Of a DNA stretch of 64,000 nucleotides, positions 8,058-16,006 are shown in pieces. Source of the DNA: JBBRHQ01 sp963725315 (lineage in GTDB: Bacteria; Actinomycetota; Thermoleophilia; Solirubrobacterales; 70-9); the NCBI GenBank assembly GCA_963725315.1, contig CAVRYA010000003.1, positions 220,198 through 284,197 on the forward strand, read 5' to 3'. Under the pieces are notes generated by a model. That model was given only the letters and a program-made list of their open reading frames with translations. It made no database searches and was not told the DNA's origin. Made by a program: the position numbers and the translations under genes. Numbering within the stretch: position 1 is the first letter of the stretch; each line of letters starts with the position of its first letter.

Positions 8058-8071
8058 CGTACGTATGTTCG
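8058..8071. promoter_or_regulatory. near-match LexA/SOS box
   Basis: CGTACGTATGTTCG differs at one base from CGAAC-N4-GTTCG. It lies between the divergent rlpA leader and the WS/DGAT gene. One half-site mismatch usually weakens LexA binding, so this is a weak candidate only. Confidence 0.25.
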
Positions 8072-8216
8072 AGACCGAACACCGTAGGAAGGGGCTCGAT
8101 GCCCCTGTGTGACGGCCCTCACATAGGCCCGGTTCTGCACGGTGGCGCCCAAACGGCTTCCCAGAGCGGTTTGGGTCGCCCTCTCAGGCTTGCTCGCGGT
8201 GTGAGAAGATCCCCTC

Positions 8217-9668
8217 GTGAGCGAGGATCGCCTCACCGGGCTCGACTCGTCGTTTCTGCACATGGAGCGCGAGGGAGCCCACATGCACGTCGCCTCGACG
8301 ATCATCATGGAGGGCCCGGCCCCCCACCACGAGGAGCTTCGCGACCACATCGCCGCGCGGCTTCACCTGGTGCCGCGGTTCCGCCAGAAGCTGCGCTTCG
8401 TCCCCCTTGGGCAGGGGCGCCCGGTGTGGGTCGACGACCCGCATCTGAACCTCGACTACCACCTCCGCCAGACCGGCCTTCCCCCGCCCGGCAGCGAGGA
8501 GCAGCTTCGCAACCTCGCCGCCAGGATCTTCTCCCAGCAGCTCGACCGCTCGAAGCCGCTCTGGGAGATGTGGCTGGCGGAGGGTCTCGAGGGCGACCGC
8601 TTCGCGCTGATCACCAAGAGCCACCACGCTCTCGTCGACGGCGTCTCCGGGGTGGACATAACCCACGTCCTCTTCGACACTGCGCGCCATCCCGAGGCTC
8701 CCCCGGACCCCGGCCCGGAGTGGCTGCCCCGCCCCGAGCCCAGCGGCGCGAAGCTGCTCGCCGACGCCCTGCTCGAGCGGGCCACCAGCCCGGCCGAGAT
8801 CGCCCGTGGTGCCCGGGCGGTGTTTCGCGGCCCGCGCCAGGTCGCCTCCCAGGTCCTCGGCGGCGCCGGCGCCGCCGGGAAGATGCTCGGCGCCGGGCTC
8901 TCGGCGCCGCCTTCGCCGTTCAACGTCGAGATCGGCCCCCACCGCCGCTTCGCCTTCGTCCGCGCCGACATCGACGAGTTCAAGCGGATCAAGAACGAGC
9001 ACGGCGGCACGGTCAACGACGTCGTCCTCTCGACCGTCGCAGGGGCGCTCGGCAACTACCTGCGGGCGAGGGGCCACGACACCAGCGAGCTGGAGCTGAA
9101 GGCGATGGTGCCGGTCAGCGTCCGCACCGAGGCCGAGCACGGAGCGCTCGGCAACCGGGTCGCGGCGATGATGGCCCCGCTGCCGGTCTGGTCCGAGGAC
9201 CCGGTCGAGCGCCTGCACCTGACCACGGCCTCGATGGGCGACCTGAAGTCCTCGGGGCAGGCCGTCGGGGCGCAGCTGTTGAGCCAGATGACCAACTTCG
9301 CGCCGCCGACGATCGCCGCCCAGGCCGCCCGCCTGACACCGCGGCAGCGCTTCTTCAACCTCGTCGTCACCAACGTGCCAGGCCCGCAGATCGCCCTCTA
9401 CATGCTCGGCCGCGAGATGGAGGCGATCTTCCCGATGGTTCCGCTGGCCCAGCGCCAGGCCCTCTGCATCGGGATCATGTCCTACAACGGCCAGATCAAC
9501 TTCGGCCTGATCGGCGACTACGACGCGATGGCCGACCTCGACGCCTTCGGCCTCGACCTCGAGGGGGCGATCGCCGAGATCTCCGCGGCCACCCCGAAGC
9601 CGAAGGGCCGCAAGACCAAGGCCAAGCCGAAGGGCGCGGCCCGCAAGCCGGCGGCCGCCGCCGGCTAG
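8217..9668 (+). CDS. wax ester synthase / diacylglycerol acyltransferase (WS/DGAT)
   Basis: 483 aa. The acyltransferase active-site motif HHxxxDG is present (KSHHALVDGVSG), with the family N-terminus (GLDSSFLHMEREGAHMHVAS) and the C-terminal NVPGP motif. It transfers acyl groups from acyl-CoA to diacylglycerol or long-chain alcohols, giving storage lipid. The C-terminus ends in a Lys/Ala/Pro-rich tail. Start GTG 8217 has no strong Shine-Dalgarno. It stands alone, divergent from rlpA. Confidence 0.92.
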   Translation: MSEDRLTGLDSSFLHMEREGAHMHVASTIIMEGPAPHHEELRDHIAARLHLVPRFRQKLRFVPLGQGRPVWVDDPHLNLDYHLRQTGLPPPGSEEQLRNLAARIFSQQLDRSKPLWEMWLAEGLEGDRFALITKSHHALVDGVSGVDITHVLFDTARHPEAPPDPGPEWLPRPEPSGAKLLADALLERATSPAEIARGARAVFRGPRQVASQVLGGAGAAGKMLGAGLSAPPSPFNVEIGPHRRFAFVRADIDEFKRIKNEHGGTVNDVVLSTVAGALGNYLRARGHDTSELELKAMVPVSVRTEAEHGALGNRVAAMMAPLPVWSEDPVERLHLTTASMGDLKSSGQAVGAQLLSQMTNFAPPTIAAQAARLTPRQRFFNLVVTNVPGPQIALYMLGREMEAIFPMVPLAQRQALCIGIMSYNGQINFGLIGDYDAMADLDAFGLDLEGAIAEISAATPKPKGRKTKAKPKGAARKPAAAAG

Positions 9669-9715
9669 ATTCAGGGCGCCCGGCATCCGCCGGCGCTGCG
9701 ATCCTGCGGCGCTCG

Positions 9716-10441
9716 ATGCGACGCGCGACGAGGCAGCTGACGACCGGCGGCGGCGAGGTCGAGCTGCGGGTACGCCGCTCCGCGCGGGCGCGGCGGGCCC
9801 GGATCCGTGTCGCGCCGGGGAGCCCGCCCGAGGTCGTCGTGCCCGAGCGGATGAGCGAGCGGCAGGTCGACCGGGTGATCCGCGAGCACCACGAGTGGAT
9901 CGTCGAGAAGGTCGCCTGGGCGCGGGCCGAGGCCGAGCGGAGCGCCGAGCTCGGCCTCGACCGGCCGGGCGTCGTCTGGCTGGCCGGGAGGCCCGTCCCG
10001 CTCGAGTTGCGCGGGGGCGGCCGGGCCGTGGCGAAACTGGGCGGAGGGCGCCTCGTCGTCGGCGGACCCCCCGAGGCTGCCGGCGCCGCGATCGGCCGCT
10101 GGTACCGGCGCGAAGCGAGGCTGCGGCTCTCGCATGCCACCTGGCGCGAGGCCGAGGCGCTCCGGGTCGAGCCGGCCCGAATCTCGATCCGCGACCCCCG
10201 CACACGCTGGGGTTCCTGCTCCGCCGCCGGCGCGATCTCCTACTCGTGGAGGCTGGTGATCTGCCCGGAGCCGGTGCTCGACTACGTCGTCGTCCACGAG
10301 CTCTGCCACCTGCGGTTCCACGACCACTCGAGCGCCTTCTGGGAGCTGCTCTCGGGAGCCCGACCGGGTTGGCGCGAGCAGGCCGAGTGGCTGCGCCGCC
10401 ACGCGCTGGAGGTCGGTGGCTACGGTCCTCGGCTGTGTTGA
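9716..10441 (+). CDS. YgjP-like (DUF45) zinc metalloprotein
   Basis: 241 aa. Typical layout of the YgjP family: N-terminal RxSxRARRARIRV strand, the RTRWGSCSAAGAISYSWRL segment, then the metal site VVHELCHLRFHDHS (HExxH) and downstream WR helices. Probably a SprT/M48-like peptidase or RNA-associated metalloprotein; the in vivo substrate is unknown for the family. The next gene begins inside its last codons (GTG 10435), so the two are coupled. Confidence 0.88.
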   Translation: MRRATRQLTTGGGEVELRVRRSARARRARIRVAPGSPPEVVVPERMSERQVDRVIREHHEWIVEKVAWARAEAERSAELGLDRPGVVWLAGRPVPLELRGGGRAVAKLGGGRLVVGGPPEAAGAAIGRWYRREARLRLSHATWREAEALRVEPARISIRDPRTRWGSCSAAGAISYSWRLVICPEPVLDYVVVHELCHLRFHDHSSAFWELLSGARPGWREQAEWLRRHALEVGGYGPRLC

Positions 10442-10920
10442 TCCGCCGAGCCAGCGCAGCCGATGCGGGCGCGATCGCCGCCGTCTACGGCGCCGGTGTC
10501 GCCGAGGGGTCGGCCACCTTCCAGACGACGCCCGTGCAGGCGTCGTCGTTCGAGCGCCGGATCCACTCAGGGGAGCTCTTCCTGGTCGCCGAACAGGGCG
10601 GTTCCGTCCTCGGCGCAGGCTGGATCAGCGAGTACGACCCCGTCCATGGCTACTACGCCGGGGTCGGCGAGGTGACGCTCTACGTCGACCCCCGGCAGCG
10701 CCGGATCGGCGCAGGGCGGGCCCTGCTGGAGGGGCTCGCCGCCGAGGCCGAGGCGGGCGGCCGCCACAAGCTGGTGGCGAAGATCTTCTCAACCAACCAG
10801 GCGAGCCTCGCCCTCTTCGAGGCCTGCGGCTACCGCCGGGTCGGCACCCACCACCGCCACGGCGAGAGCCGGGGCGAGTGGAAGGACGTGATCGTGGTCG
10901 AGCGCCTCCTGGCGGGCTGA
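10435..10920 (+). CDS. GNAT N-acetyltransferase, ArsN1/phosphinothricin-acetyltransferase-like
   Basis: 161 aa from GTG 10435 (overlapping the upstream stop by seven bases). The N-terminal IAAVYGAGVAEGSATFQTTP, acetyl-CoA loop RQRRIGAGRALL, LVAKIFSTNQASLALFEACG and C-terminal GEWKDVIVVERLL are characteristic of the PAT/ArsN1 branch of GNAT enzymes. Those acetylate the amino group of phosphinothricin, methionine sulfoximine or arsinothricin. The substrate here is not proven; a generic amino-acid-analogue detoxifier is the safest reading. Confidence 0.85.
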   Translation: MLIRRASAADAGAIAAVYGAGVAEGSATFQTTPVQASSFERRIHSGELFLVAEQGGSVLGAGWISEYDPVHGYYAGVGEVTLYVDPRQRRIGAGRALLEGLAAEAEAGGRHKLVAKIFSTNQASLALFEACGYRRVGTHHRHGESRGEWKDVIVVERLLAG

Positions 10921-10931
10921 CCGCGCTTCGC

Positions 10932-12482
10932 TCAGCGGATCAGGCGAGCCCGCACCGCGACACTTGCATCGTTGCCGGTGTAGCGCCAATCGGCGAGCCC
11001 GAAGCCGTTCACCCTGGAATCGACGTTGACCACCACCACGGTGATCCGGTCGAAGCGCCCGGGCCGGTCGAGGCGCACCTCCATCTCCCCGCGGCTGCGC
11101 TTCAGCGCCAGGTCCGAGGCCACGGTCCCGGCGGTCTGGCTACCGATACGGCCGACGATCGCGAGGGCGGTGGCGACGCCGTCCTTCCCCCTTGCGGTCA
11201 CGCGCAAGCTTCTCGCGGCTGTGGGATGGACCCGCAGCAGCCGGTAGGTGGTGTGGTCGAGAACCCGGTGGCGCGTCGCGCCGTTGGCCGGCAGGCTCCC
11301 CTGCCGCTCGACGTCGGGATATAGGTCCCCCTCAGGGAAGGCGGTGTCGGTGCGCCACTCGGCCAGGTCCCTGGCGAACCGCGCGAAGTCGAGGCTGAAG
11401 TCCGAGGAGCCGGCCGCGCGGATCGCCGCATCGTAGGAGAAGACGGCGAAGTCGCTGTCGGGCACCTCCCAGGCGGAGCGCACGATCGAGGGGCCGTAGC
11501 GGTGCGCGAGCCAGTGGTTCCAGACCGCCGAGCCGTAGTACTTGACGTTGCTGCGGGTGATCGGGATCTCGACCCGGCTGTTCCAGCGGTCGAGGTAGCG
11601 AAGGTAGTCGTTGACCGAGCCGTAGACCTGATCCTCCATCCATGTCGCGGTCGACTCCATGAACCAGGTGTCCTGGTAGGTGTTGTAGGAGAACTGCAGC
11701 ACGTGGTTGTACTCGTGGGCAAGCGTCACCTCGGCGTCGGTCAGCGGCGTCGTCCCGGGGTACTGAAGCAGCGCGTAGTCGTCGTCGATCACCAGGTAGG
11801 CGAAGCGCCGGCGCGAGATCTGCCCGGGATCGGGACTGGCGTAGCCGAACAGGTCCGAGTCGCCGATGTCCGCCAGGTAGATGTCCGTCTGCGGGCCTCC
11901 GCCGAGGCTCCCGTCGGGCTTTGGAGTCTGCCAGCCGAGGCTGTCGTTCTCGACCGAGTAGACCTCCTCCGCGGTCGCCTCGACCACGTCGACGTAGTCG
12001 GGGATGCCGTTGGCCGGCGCGAGGTCGGTCAGGTCCGGGGCGTTGGCGAAGCCCGCGTCGTCGATCCAGTGGACGCAGAAGTGGGCGCTGCAGTTCGAGG
12101 CGAGGTGGGTCAGCTCGGCGGCCGAGTAGGCCTCCCCGTCCGGGTCGGGGTGATCGGTTGGGCGAGCCAGCAGGGCGCGCGCGGCGCGGCGCTGATCCCG
12201 CGGCATGCGGGGCATGGCTCGGGCCAGCCGCACGAGGAGTGCCGTCAGGTCCCGGTCGGGAGACTGCGCGACGGAGGCGCGAGCGCCCGGCGGATGGGTG
12301 GGGCCGAGGATCGCCCTGGCCCGCCGGATCAGGCGGGCGCCGGCCGCGCGGGAGATCGGCTCCGGCGAGGCGGAACTGCGCGCCGCGGCGCTCGCGCCGG
12401 AGGCGCGATTGCAGGCCGCCCCCAGGCAGAGGAGGAGGATGGCCAGCGCGAGCGGGGTGAGGGTCGGCCGGCGAATGGGCAT
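10932..12482 (-). CDS. secreted putative metalloprotease, MXAN_6640-like
   Basis: 516 aa from ATG 12482, chosen because it begins a signal sequence (PTLTPLALAILLLCLGAAC) with a possible lipidated Cys. The mid-protein metal site is LAHEYNHVLQFSYN, with a downstream ESTATWMEDQVYG in the position of the third ligand, as in the MXAN_6640 family. A C-terminal beta domain follows. Expected outside the membrane. Convergent with the GNAT gene and divergent from nadE (58 bp). Confidence 0.8.
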   Translation of the reverse strand: MPIRRPTLTPLALAILLLCLGAACNRASGASAAARSSASPEPISRAAGARLIRRARAILGPTHPPGARASVAQSPDRDLTALLVRLARAMPRMPRDQRRAARALLARPTDHPDPDGEAYSAAELTHLASNCSAHFCVHWIDDAGFANAPDLTDLAPANGIPDYVDVVEATAEEVYSVENDSLGWQTPKPDGSLGGGPQTDIYLADIGDSDLFGYASPDPGQISRRRFAYLVIDDDYALLQYPGTTPLTDAEVTLAHEYNHVLQFSYNTYQDTWFMESTATWMEDQVYGSVNDYLRYLDRWNSRVEIPITRSNVKYYGSAVWNHWLAHRYGPSIVRSAWEVPDSDFAVFSYDAAIRAAGSSDFSLDFARFARDLAEWRTDTAFPEGDLYPDVERQGSLPANGATRHRVLDHTTYRLLRVHPTAARSLRVTARGKDGVATALAIVGRIGSQTAGTVASDLALKRSRGEMEVRLDRPGRFDRITVVVVNVDSRVNGFGLADWRYTGNDASVAVRARLIR

Positions 12483-12540
12483 CGCAAAGCTATAACCCGG
12501 GCGGTGCCGGGCGGTTGCGGGTGACGATAGCGTCCGAGCC

Positions 12541-14235
12541 ATGAGCTCCGAGCCCGCCCCGATCACCGTCGCCCTCGGCCAGATCAACCCGACCGTTGGC
12601 GACATCGACGGCAACGCCGCCAAGATCGCCGAATGGATCGATGCCGCCCGCGAGCGGGGCGCCGATCTGGTCGTCTTCCCCGAGCTCTGCCTGCCCGGGT
12701 ACCCGGCGGAGGACCTCTACCTGAAGCGCCACTTCGTCGAGGCCAACGTGCGGGCCCTGGAGGAGCTGGCGGCCGGCTGCGAGGGGATCGTCGCCCTGGT
12801 CGGCTTCGCGGAGCCGGTCCCGCTCGGCCCGGGAGGCCGGCGTGTCAGCAACTCCCTCGGGGTCCTCGCCGACAGGGGCGTGCAGCTCGTCTACCGCAAG
12901 AACCGCCTCCCCAACTACGCCGTCTTCGACGAGCAGCGCTACTTCGAGCCGGGGGTGGAGCCGGCGATGGTCGACGTGGCGGGCGTCCCGGTCGGGCTGA
13001 CGATCTGCGAGGACTGCTGGGTCGAGGGCCCGCCCGCGTCGCTGGAGTCCGAGGCGGGGGCTGAGCTGATCGTCAACCCCTCCGGCTCTCCGTATCACCG
13101 CGGCAAGGGGCGCGAGCGGCTCGAGATGTTCGGCGACCGGGCCCGGGCCTACGGCGCCCACTTCGCCTTCGCCAACCTGGTCGGGGGCCAGGACGAGCTG
13201 GTCTTCGACGGGGACAGCCTGCTCTTCGCTCCCGACGGGTCGATCCTCGCCCGGGCGTCGCAGTTCGAGGAAGAGCTCCTCCTCTGCCGGATCCCGGGGG
13301 GCCAGGGGGCCTCGATCGCGGAGCCGCTGCCCGACCTCGACGAGGTGTACGCGGCGCTCGTGCTGGGGCTTCGCGACTATGTCGGCAAGAACGGCTTCCG
13401 CCACGTCGGAATCGGGCTCTCCGGGGGGATCGACTCCGCCCTGGTCGCGATGATTGCCTGCGACGCGCTCGGCGCCGCCAACGTGAGCTGCGTGGTCATG
13501 CCCTCCCCCCACTCCAGCGCCGCCACCCAGGGCGATGCCCGCGCGATCGCGGCGAACCTCGGCGTGGAGGTGATCGAGATCCCGATCGAGCCGATGATGG
13601 GCAGCTACGAGGAGGCATTGCGGGACCTCTTCGGCGCCACGGCGGCCGGCGCCCCCGCCGGCGATGAGGCCCTGCCGCGCGACCCGGCCCGGCCCTCCGA
13701 GCCGGACCTCGCGGCCGAGAACATCCAGGCGCGGATCCGGGGCAACCTGATGATGGCGCTCTCCAACAAGCACGGCTGGCTGATCCTCACCACCGGCAAC
13801 AAGAGCGAGATGTCGGTCGGCTACGCGACCCTCTACGGCGACATGGCCGGGGGCTTCGCGGTGATCAAGGACGTCCCCAAGACGCTCGTCTACGGGCTGG
13901 TGCGCCGCCGCAACGAGCGCGCCGGCAGCAAACTGGTGCCGAGCTCGGTGATCGATCGCGCGCCCTCGGCGGAGCTTCGTCCCGACCAGCTCGACGAGGA
14001 CTCCCTGCCGCCCTACGAGCTCCTCGACCGGATCCTCGAGGCCTACGTCGAGCGCGACGAGGGCAGCGAGGAGATGGGCGACGCTGGGATGTCGCTCGAC
14101 GTCGTCGAGGAGGTGATCCGGATGGTCGACCGGGCCGAGTACAAGCGCCGCCAGGCCCCGCCCGGGATCAGGATCACGCCGAAGGCGTTCGGGCGCGACC
14201 GGCGCCTGCCGATCACCAACCGCTTCCGCGGCTGA
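12541..14235 (+). CDS. nadE: glutamine-dependent NAD+ synthetase
   Basis: 564 aa. An N-terminal nitrilase-type glutaminase domain carries the Glu-Lys-Cys triad (FPELCLPGYP, YRKNRLPNY, ICEDCW). The C-terminal ATP pyrophosphatase domain has the P-loop SGGIDSALVA and NKSEMSVGYATLYGDMAGGF. It amidates deamido-NAD+ to NAD+ using glutamine and ATP. Monocistronic; its 3' end is followed by two tandem dispersed repeats (R1). Confidence 0.95.
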   Translation: MSSEPAPITVALGQINPTVGDIDGNAAKIAEWIDAARERGADLVVFPELCLPGYPAEDLYLKRHFVEANVRALEELAAGCEGIVALVGFAEPVPLGPGGRRVSNSLGVLADRGVQLVYRKNRLPNYAVFDEQRYFEPGVEPAMVDVAGVPVGLTICEDCWVEGPPASLESEAGAELIVNPSGSPYHRGKGRERLEMFGDRARAYGAHFAFANLVGGQDELVFDGDSLLFAPDGSILARASQFEEELLLCRIPGGQGASIAEPLPDLDEVYAALVLGLRDYVGKNGFRHVGIGLSGGIDSALVAMIACDALGAANVSCVVMPSPHSSAATQGDARAIAANLGVEVIEIPIEPMMGSYEEALRDLFGATAAGAPAGDEALPRDPARPSEPDLAAENIQARIRGNLMMALSNKHGWLILTTGNKSEMSVGYATLYGDMAGGFAVIKDVPKTLVYGLVRRRNERAGSKLVPSSVIDRAPSAELRPDQLDEDSLPPYELLDRILEAYVERDEGSEEMGDAGMSLDVVEEVIRMVDRAEYKRRQAPPGIRITPKAFGRDRRLPITNRFRG

Positions 14236-14250
14236 GCGGTATGTGTGATG

Positions 14251-14374
14251 GGCCGGCGCGGCTCACATGACGCCGCAGCATGTCGGCGGCGCAGCCGCCG
14301 CAAGTAGGTTGGCTTGCAGGCGCGGTGTAGCCGGCACAGGCATGTCAGCGGCGAAGCCGCCGCAAGTTATTCCC
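14251..14374 (+). repeat. two tandem copies of dispersed repeat R1 downstream of nadE
   Basis: Copy 1 is 14251-14305 and copy 2 is 14319-14374. Each has a GCCGGCGCGG arm, a CAGGCATGTC-like linker and a GGCGGC/GCCGCC hairpin followed by GCAAGT. Other copies lie at 26937-26996, 38968-39031 and 54921-54983. All five follow a gene end in the gene's own orientation. Confidence 0.85.
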
Positions 14375-14423
14375 ATCTGCCACGCCGCCACCTCTACTCC
14401 GCGTCCGGGGGCGGGAACAACTG

Positions 14424-14506
14424 CGCCGCCTCCTCCGCTCCGCGAGAGCCCGCACCCAGAATCACCGGTCATCTGCGGGCTCTCGCTCCGCGTCCGGGGG
14501 CGGCTT
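14424..14506 (+). repeat. dispersed hairpin repeat R2, copy A
   Basis: Conserved 5' flank CGCCGCCTCCTCCGCTCC and 3' flank TCCGCGTCCGGGGGCGG enclose a perfect 13-bp stem (14442-14454 with 14474-14486). The copy at 26998-27075 has the same flanks but a different stem. A stemless remnant (flanks joined) lies just upstream at 14381-14415. The element overlaps the 3' end of the minus-strand thioesterase gene. Confidence 0.8.
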
Positions 14507-14896
14507 TCGTAGTGGCCGCACGACGACGGTCATCCGGGCCAGCGCGCAGAGCTGCCCCGCAGCGTTCTGGACCTCTGCGTCCCAGACCCAGGTGCTGCGA
14601 CCCCGGTGGCGCGCCCGGGCCTTGACCTCGACGTGGCCCTCGGTCGTCGGGCGCAGGAAGGTGATATCGATCGACTGACCCATCGCCATCATCCCCTGGG
14701 CGAGGACGGCGAGCGCCGTCGCGCGCGAGCAGAGGCTCTCGACCAGGGCCGAGATCACGCCTCCGTGGAGCAGCCCGACCGGCTGGCGCAGATCGTCTCG
14801 CATCTGGACCCTGGCCCGGGCGTGGTCGGGGTCATCGTCGAGCCACTCGGTGCCGATCAGCTCGTCGAAGGGGGAGGCGATGTCGATCTCAGGCAT
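14462..14896 (-). CDS. PaaI-type hotdog thioesterase
   Basis: 144 aa. The single hotdog domain shows the PaaI/YbdB signature QPVGLLHGGVISALVES. It would hydrolyse an acyl- or aryl-CoA thioester; the substrate is unknown. The last 14 residues (about KPPPDAEREPADDR) are encoded by repeat R2, so the C-terminus seems to have been replaced or extended by repeat insertion. Confidence 0.87.
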   Translation of the reverse strand: MPEIDIASPFDELIGTEWLDDDPDHARARVQMRDDLRQPVGLLHGGVISALVESLCSRATALAVLAQGMMAMGQSIDITFLRPTTEGHVEVKARARHRGRSTWVWDAEVQNAAGQLCALARMTVVVRPLRKPPPDAEREPADDR

Positions 14897-14946
14897 CGCG
14901 AGGCAGCCTAAACACCTGCGAACCGGAGTGCGTAGGCTGTCCGGCC

Positions 14947-15993
14947 GTGGCCTTGAGCGAGGAGCAGAGGGTGATGCTGCAGCTGCTGCTGGAGCGTGGG
15001 CAGAGCTACGGGGACCTCGCCTCCCTGCTGGGCGTGGAGGCCGGGGAGGTCCGCGCCCGCGCCCAGGCGGCGCTCACCGAGATCGCCGGACAGGACCCCG
15101 ACCGCGAGACCGGCCTCAGCGACTATCTCCTCGGCCAGGCCGACCCGATCGCCCGCGCCGACGTCGCCCGTCACCTCGGTAGCGACCCCGAGGCCCATTC
15201 GCTCGCCGCCAAGCTGGAGGCGCAGCTGCGGCTGATCGCCCCGGGGGCGGAGCTCCCCGCCCTGCCCAAGGCCCCGAGACCGGCGCAGGCGCAGGGCGGC
15301 GCGGCGGCCGGCCCGCACCCGGGCAGGCGCCCGGTCGTCCCCGGGTCGCTGAGCAGTGGCCAGCGGCGGCTGATCGCAGCCCTGCTTGCCGGGCTGGCGG
15401 TGGTCGCGGTGGTGGTTCTGATCGCCGCCGGTGCCTTCGACGGCGGAGGCGGCGGCTCGACCTCGACAGCGGCCCAGGAGGGGTCCGGCTCGTCGGCGGG
15501 TGGCGGTGCCGCCGCCACCACGGCCAGCGGCGAGGACGTGACGAAGGCGATCCTGCGTCCGCTTGGGGACTCTGGCGGCCGCGGGGTCGCGCTCTTCGCC
15601 CGCTACAAGAAGGTGCCGGTGATCCAGGTGACGACGATCGGGCTCGACCAGCTCGCCAAGGGCCAGGCCTATTACGTCTGGCTGTATCACTCCGACAAGC
15701 TGGCCCTGCGGGTCGGCGGGTTCGTGGTCGACAAGAAGGGCCGCGCCGTGACCCAGCTGCAGGTGCCGGCCGAGGCGGTGGCGCTGGTCGCCAACGCGAC
15801 TTTCGACCAGATCGACGTGACCCTGACCGCAGACGCCGACTACAGGGCGGCCCTGGCCAGGGCCCGCCAGCAGAAGGCCCTTCCCGCGCTCACGGGGACC
15901 AGCGTCCTGCGCGGCAAGATCACCGGTCCCCTGGTCGGTGCGGTCAAGCAGTCCGGCGGGTCGGGCGACACCACCGGCCAGCAGGGCGGCTAG
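14947..15993 (+). CDS. membrane protein with sigma-70 region 4-like HTH and RskA-like extracytoplasmic domain
   Basis: 348 aa from GTG 14947. Residues 1-45 resemble sigma region 4 (LSEEQRVMLQLLLERGQSYGD, ASLLGVEAGEVRARAQAAL). A cytoplasmic helical segment follows (about 55-95), then one membrane helix (LIAALLAGLAVVAVVVLIAA) and a Gly/Ser linker. The outer beta-domain is like the RskA anti-sigma C-terminus (AKGQAYYVWLYHSDKLALRV). No zinc motif is visible. It may be a one-protein transmembrane regulator or an anti-sigma that mimics sigma-4; both are inferences. Confidence 0.75.
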   Translation: MALSEEQRVMLQLLLERGQSYGDLASLLGVEAGEVRARAQAALTEIAGQDPDRETGLSDYLLGQADPIARADVARHLGSDPEAHSLAAKLEAQLRLIAPGAELPALPKAPRPAQAQGGAAAGPHPGRRPVVPGSLSSGQRRLIAALLAGLAVVAVVVLIAAGAFDGGGGGSTSTAAQEGSGSSAGGGAAATTASGEDVTKAILRPLGDSGGRGVALFARYKKVPVIQVTTIGLDQLAKGQAYYVWLYHSDKLALRVGGFVVDKKGRAVTQLQVPAEAVALVANATFDQIDVTLTADADYRAALARARQQKALPALTGTSVLRGKITGPLVGAVKQSGGSGDTTGQQGG

Positions 15994-16006
15994 CCCCAAC
16001 CGCCGG

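Noticed and set aside
7847..9715. Open frame ahead of the YgjP-like gene
   Set aside because: Arg/Pro-rich shadow of the WS/DGAT gene in another frame; the real gene starts at 9716.
8184..10205. 673-residue minus-strand frame
   Set aside because: Antisense to WS/DGAT and YgjP genes; low-complexity composition typical of GC-rich shadow frames.
14236..14461. CRISPR-like tandem repeats after nadE
   Set aside because: Only two R1 copies plus R2 pieces, no regular spacers and no cas genes; they belong to dispersed repeat families.
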